DNA of 64,000 nucleotides, from positions 496,001 to 560,000 of the forward strand of contig CP065006.1 in NCBI GenBank assembly GCA_016699695.1. The letters run 5' to 3'. The position numbers were made by a program, and so were the translations under genes. Under the pieces are notes generated by a model. That model was not told the origin of the DNA, made no database searches, and saw only the letters and a list, made by a program, of their open reading frames with translations. Each line of letters opens with the position of its first letter. The first letter of the stretch is position 1. The DNA is from Bacteroidota bacterium (GTDB lineage: Bacteria; Bacteroidota; Bacteroidia; Bacteroidales; UBA10428). This document shows, piece by piece, positions 62,239-64,000 of this stretch.

Positions 62239-64000
62239 TTACTTTTCACCATTTCTTTCTTCAAGCACTTCCTGCCAGCGCATGTAAAAATTATCCTTTT
62301 TCCGGTCGGTCGAAATTAAAATATTATAAGGGGTTGCGCCCCGTGGTGTTTTCATTTTCCGGTCCTTCTCTTTCATGTTCATAATAGTCTCGACATAGGT
62401 ACGGTTATGCGACAGGGTTTGCATGACCCCCCGGGTATAACCAAAATAATAGTAATTGCGCCGGTCGAGCTGAAGGTAAAGGTCCATAATATCGCCACTG
62501 CGTACAATGCGCAATTCAAAAAAACCATCCACTTTCTTATTGACCTGGATGCCATTGATACTTCCTATGCCAATTTTCCCTACCGACTGATAGGAATTTG
62601 TGTTGTCGTTCCAAACCAGGTTCAGGTCATTCAACAAAATGGTGTGCTTTAATTCGTTTGGTAAGAATTTCACAGTTCCAAACAGATTTAACTCATCCTG
62701 TATCTGTTTGGCCTTCTCCTCTCCTACCCATGCATTGGTCGATTTAACTATTAATGGACTGCTGAGGTTTACTGCATCGAGGTTAGGAAAACTGTCAATC
62801 TCAGTACCCATCAGGTTAATCATCGATTCATCTATAAAAAAATCGATGCCCATTACCAGGTTGATTTCGGTTTTTTGCTCGTCGAGCTCGTGGCTGATGC
62901 TGCCATAATTGGTCAATTGCACCATGCCCAAGTCGTTTCCAAGCTTTACTTTTCCTTCGCCATACAGTTCACAACGCTCGCGGTGAAAACTAAGATAGTC
63001 TTCGCTCAGGCTAAAATCGCTGATTTTTTCTTTTGAGCCAATTTTATACATCTCCCGGGCTTTGTCGTAATAGAGGTAGCCTTGGGGTTGAATAAGAGGG
63101 TTATCGCTGTACGATTTTCGGGCCGACAAAAATGCCGGGTACATGTGTACAGAATCGTAATACACCAAAAATGAATTAAAAAGCTTGGTGCCGTTTACAT
63201 CGACAGGAGCAGCATCGACAGGAATATAAATACTGTTCGGATCGATAGTCGATTCGAAGGCAAGCCAGGCTGTTTTGAGCTTGTCGCAGCCATGTTCAAT
63301 GTTCACTGCTCCATCGAAGGTAAGCAGTGAATCGTTGGCAAAAAGCCGCACTTTTCCCTGATACTGATACACGGGGCTAAGTCTGAAATTGGCTACCTCA
63401 AAAATTTCGCCGGTAGCAATGGTGCGATGGTTAGTGTCGGATTTTACTTCGCTGAAATGAATAATCTGCACGTCGCCGTTCTCATCGACATAATTGTAGT
63501 TGGCCAGTCCTGAGTATTTTTTTCGACCCGCCACCGAAATGGTAGCCGTATGCAAGCGATGGTATTGTGTGCTGCTGTCTGCTTTTAGCCAGGCATTTTC
63601 AAGGGTACGTAACCTGTAATCGGGATTTACTGTTAACAGGCCATCTTTTGGATAAATTCTGGCATCGGCCACTTCGATAAATTTTACCCCCGTGGCATTG
63701 ATCAGGTTATTCTGGTAATCGTAATAGGCCAGCGGAGATACAAAATTGAGTGAATCTTGCTTTGGGTCGGTAGAAATAAACCGGGGCCCTTCAGGTTCGG
63801 CATCTTCCAGGGTATAATCCGGTATTGTGGGAGTGGCTTGCGAACCCATCGCCAATTCCTTTTTCGCCATATCCCAAATAAAATAATCGATGTAGCTGAT
63901 GTACCTGTTCTCTGGGAAGGTTACAAGCGAATAACCGTCGTTCGACCTGAACCAACCTTTCTGCTGACGAAAATCGATCCGGCTGTCAACATTCTCAGTT
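62239..64000 (-). CDS. Large unrecognised protein, C-terminal part (partial)
   Basis: The minus-strand frame is open from the window end (SRIDFRQQKGWFRSNDGYSL, TFPENRYISYIDYFIWDM before the internal Met at 63870), so at least 587 residues are seen and the start lies beyond. It is beta-rich with repeated short strands (DARIYPKDGLLTVNPDYRLR, KVRLFANDSLLTFDGAVNIE, RCELYGEGKVKLGNDLGMVQ), in a pattern somewhat like the OstA/LptD-like beta-jellyroll, but I cannot assign a family. It ends with a charged helix (RWQEVLEERNGEK). Located upstream of an outer membrane barrel gene, it may be envelope-associated. Confidence 0.7.
   Translation of the reverse strand, partial: TENVDSRIDFRQQKGWFRSNDGYSLVTFPENRYISYIDYFIWDMAKKELAMGSQATPTIPDYTLEDAEPEGPRFISTDPKQDSLNFVSPLAYYDYQNNLINATGVKFIEVADARIYPKDGLLTVNPDYRLRTLENAWLKADSSTQYHRLHTATISVAGRKKYSGLANYNYVDENGDVQIIHFSEVKSDTNHRTIATGEIFEVANFRLSPVYQYQGKVRLFANDSLLTFDGAVNIEHGCDKLKTAWLAFESTIDPNSIYIPVDAAPVDVNGTKLFNSFLVYYDSVHMYPAFLSARKSYSDNPLIQPQGYLYYDKAREMYKIGSKEKISDFSLSEDYLSFHRERCELYGEGKVKLGNDLGMVQLTNYGSISHELDEQKTEINLVMGIDFFIDESMINLMGTEIDSFPNLDAVNLSSPLIVKSTNAWVGEEKAKQIQDELNLFGTVKFLPNELKHTILLNDLNLVWNDNTNSYQSVGKIGIGSINGIQVNKKVDGFFELRIVRSGDIMDLYLQLDRRNYYYFGYTRGVMQTLSHNRTYVETIMNMKEKDRKMKTPRGATPYNILISTDRKKDNFYMRWQEVLEERNGEK

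Overview
The window comes from a member of the Bacteroidota, probably a Bacteroidales/Marinilabiliales-type organism. The evidence is two classes of type IX secretion (T9SS) sorting domain, TAnnTTTG promoter boxes, AMP nucleosidase, DUF3078 and DUF4197 proteins, a hybrid two-component regulator with a beta-propeller sensor, and many Bacteroidota-style lipoproteins. Species cannot be named from sequence alone. Nothing resembling a tRNA, rRNA or CRISPR array was seen.

Layout. 1-3.9 kb: end of a large T9SS type-B secreted protein, a TPR protein and a small conserved protein. 4.0-9.7 kb (minus): a six-gene aromatic amino acid operon (pheA, DAHP synthase-chorismate mutase, aroB, aroD, aroC, tyrA). 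It is preceded by an untracked Phe-rich leader peptide and an intrinsic terminator that together look like a ribosome-mediated attenuator. 9.8-12.5 kb: an ABC-F ATPase and endonuclease III. 12.5-14.0 kb: an IS701-like insertion sequence inserted at the nth stop codon. A near-identical inverted copy lies at 59.4-60.9 kb. 14.0-17.6 kb: four exported proteins, three unrecognised and one DUF4197. 17.6-26.3 kb: housekeeping and envelope genes (amn, uvrA, an ECF sigma factor, a lipocalin, a dipeptidyl carboxypeptidase, DUF3078). 26.7-34.0 kb (minus): a TetR-controlled tripartite ABC-2 exporter operon in the style of E. coli ybhGFSR plus TolC.

34.0-47.5 kb is an accessory island. It holds a tail-fibre-like secreted protein, a small T9SS-sorted protein carrying one YD/RHS motif, and a 2,180-residue SpvB/FG-GAP/RHS protein that ends in a peptidase S74-type chaperone domain. 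Downstream is an AT-rich zone built from a REP-associated tyrosine transposase (RAYT) element, one truncated copy and two internally deleted copies of it. Interleaved with these are a broken orphan RHS toxin tip followed by a probable membrane immunity gene, and a DUF4160/DUF2442 toxin-antitoxin-like pair whose first gene carries an amber stop. Copies of a third palindromic repeat lie at both ends of the island, in opposite orientation. The most interesting hypothesis is that RAYT/REP elements provide the recombination substrate for replacing polymorphic-toxin tips here.

47.5-64 kb: a GIN-domain lipoprotein, a 1,293-residue hybrid sensor kinase, a class V aminotransferase, rsmE, a phosphodiesterase, a glycosyltransferase, a two-gene module of a caspase-domain protein and a DUF4384-like membrane protein, the second IS copy, an Omp85-type barrel, and the end of a large unrecognised protein that runs off the window.
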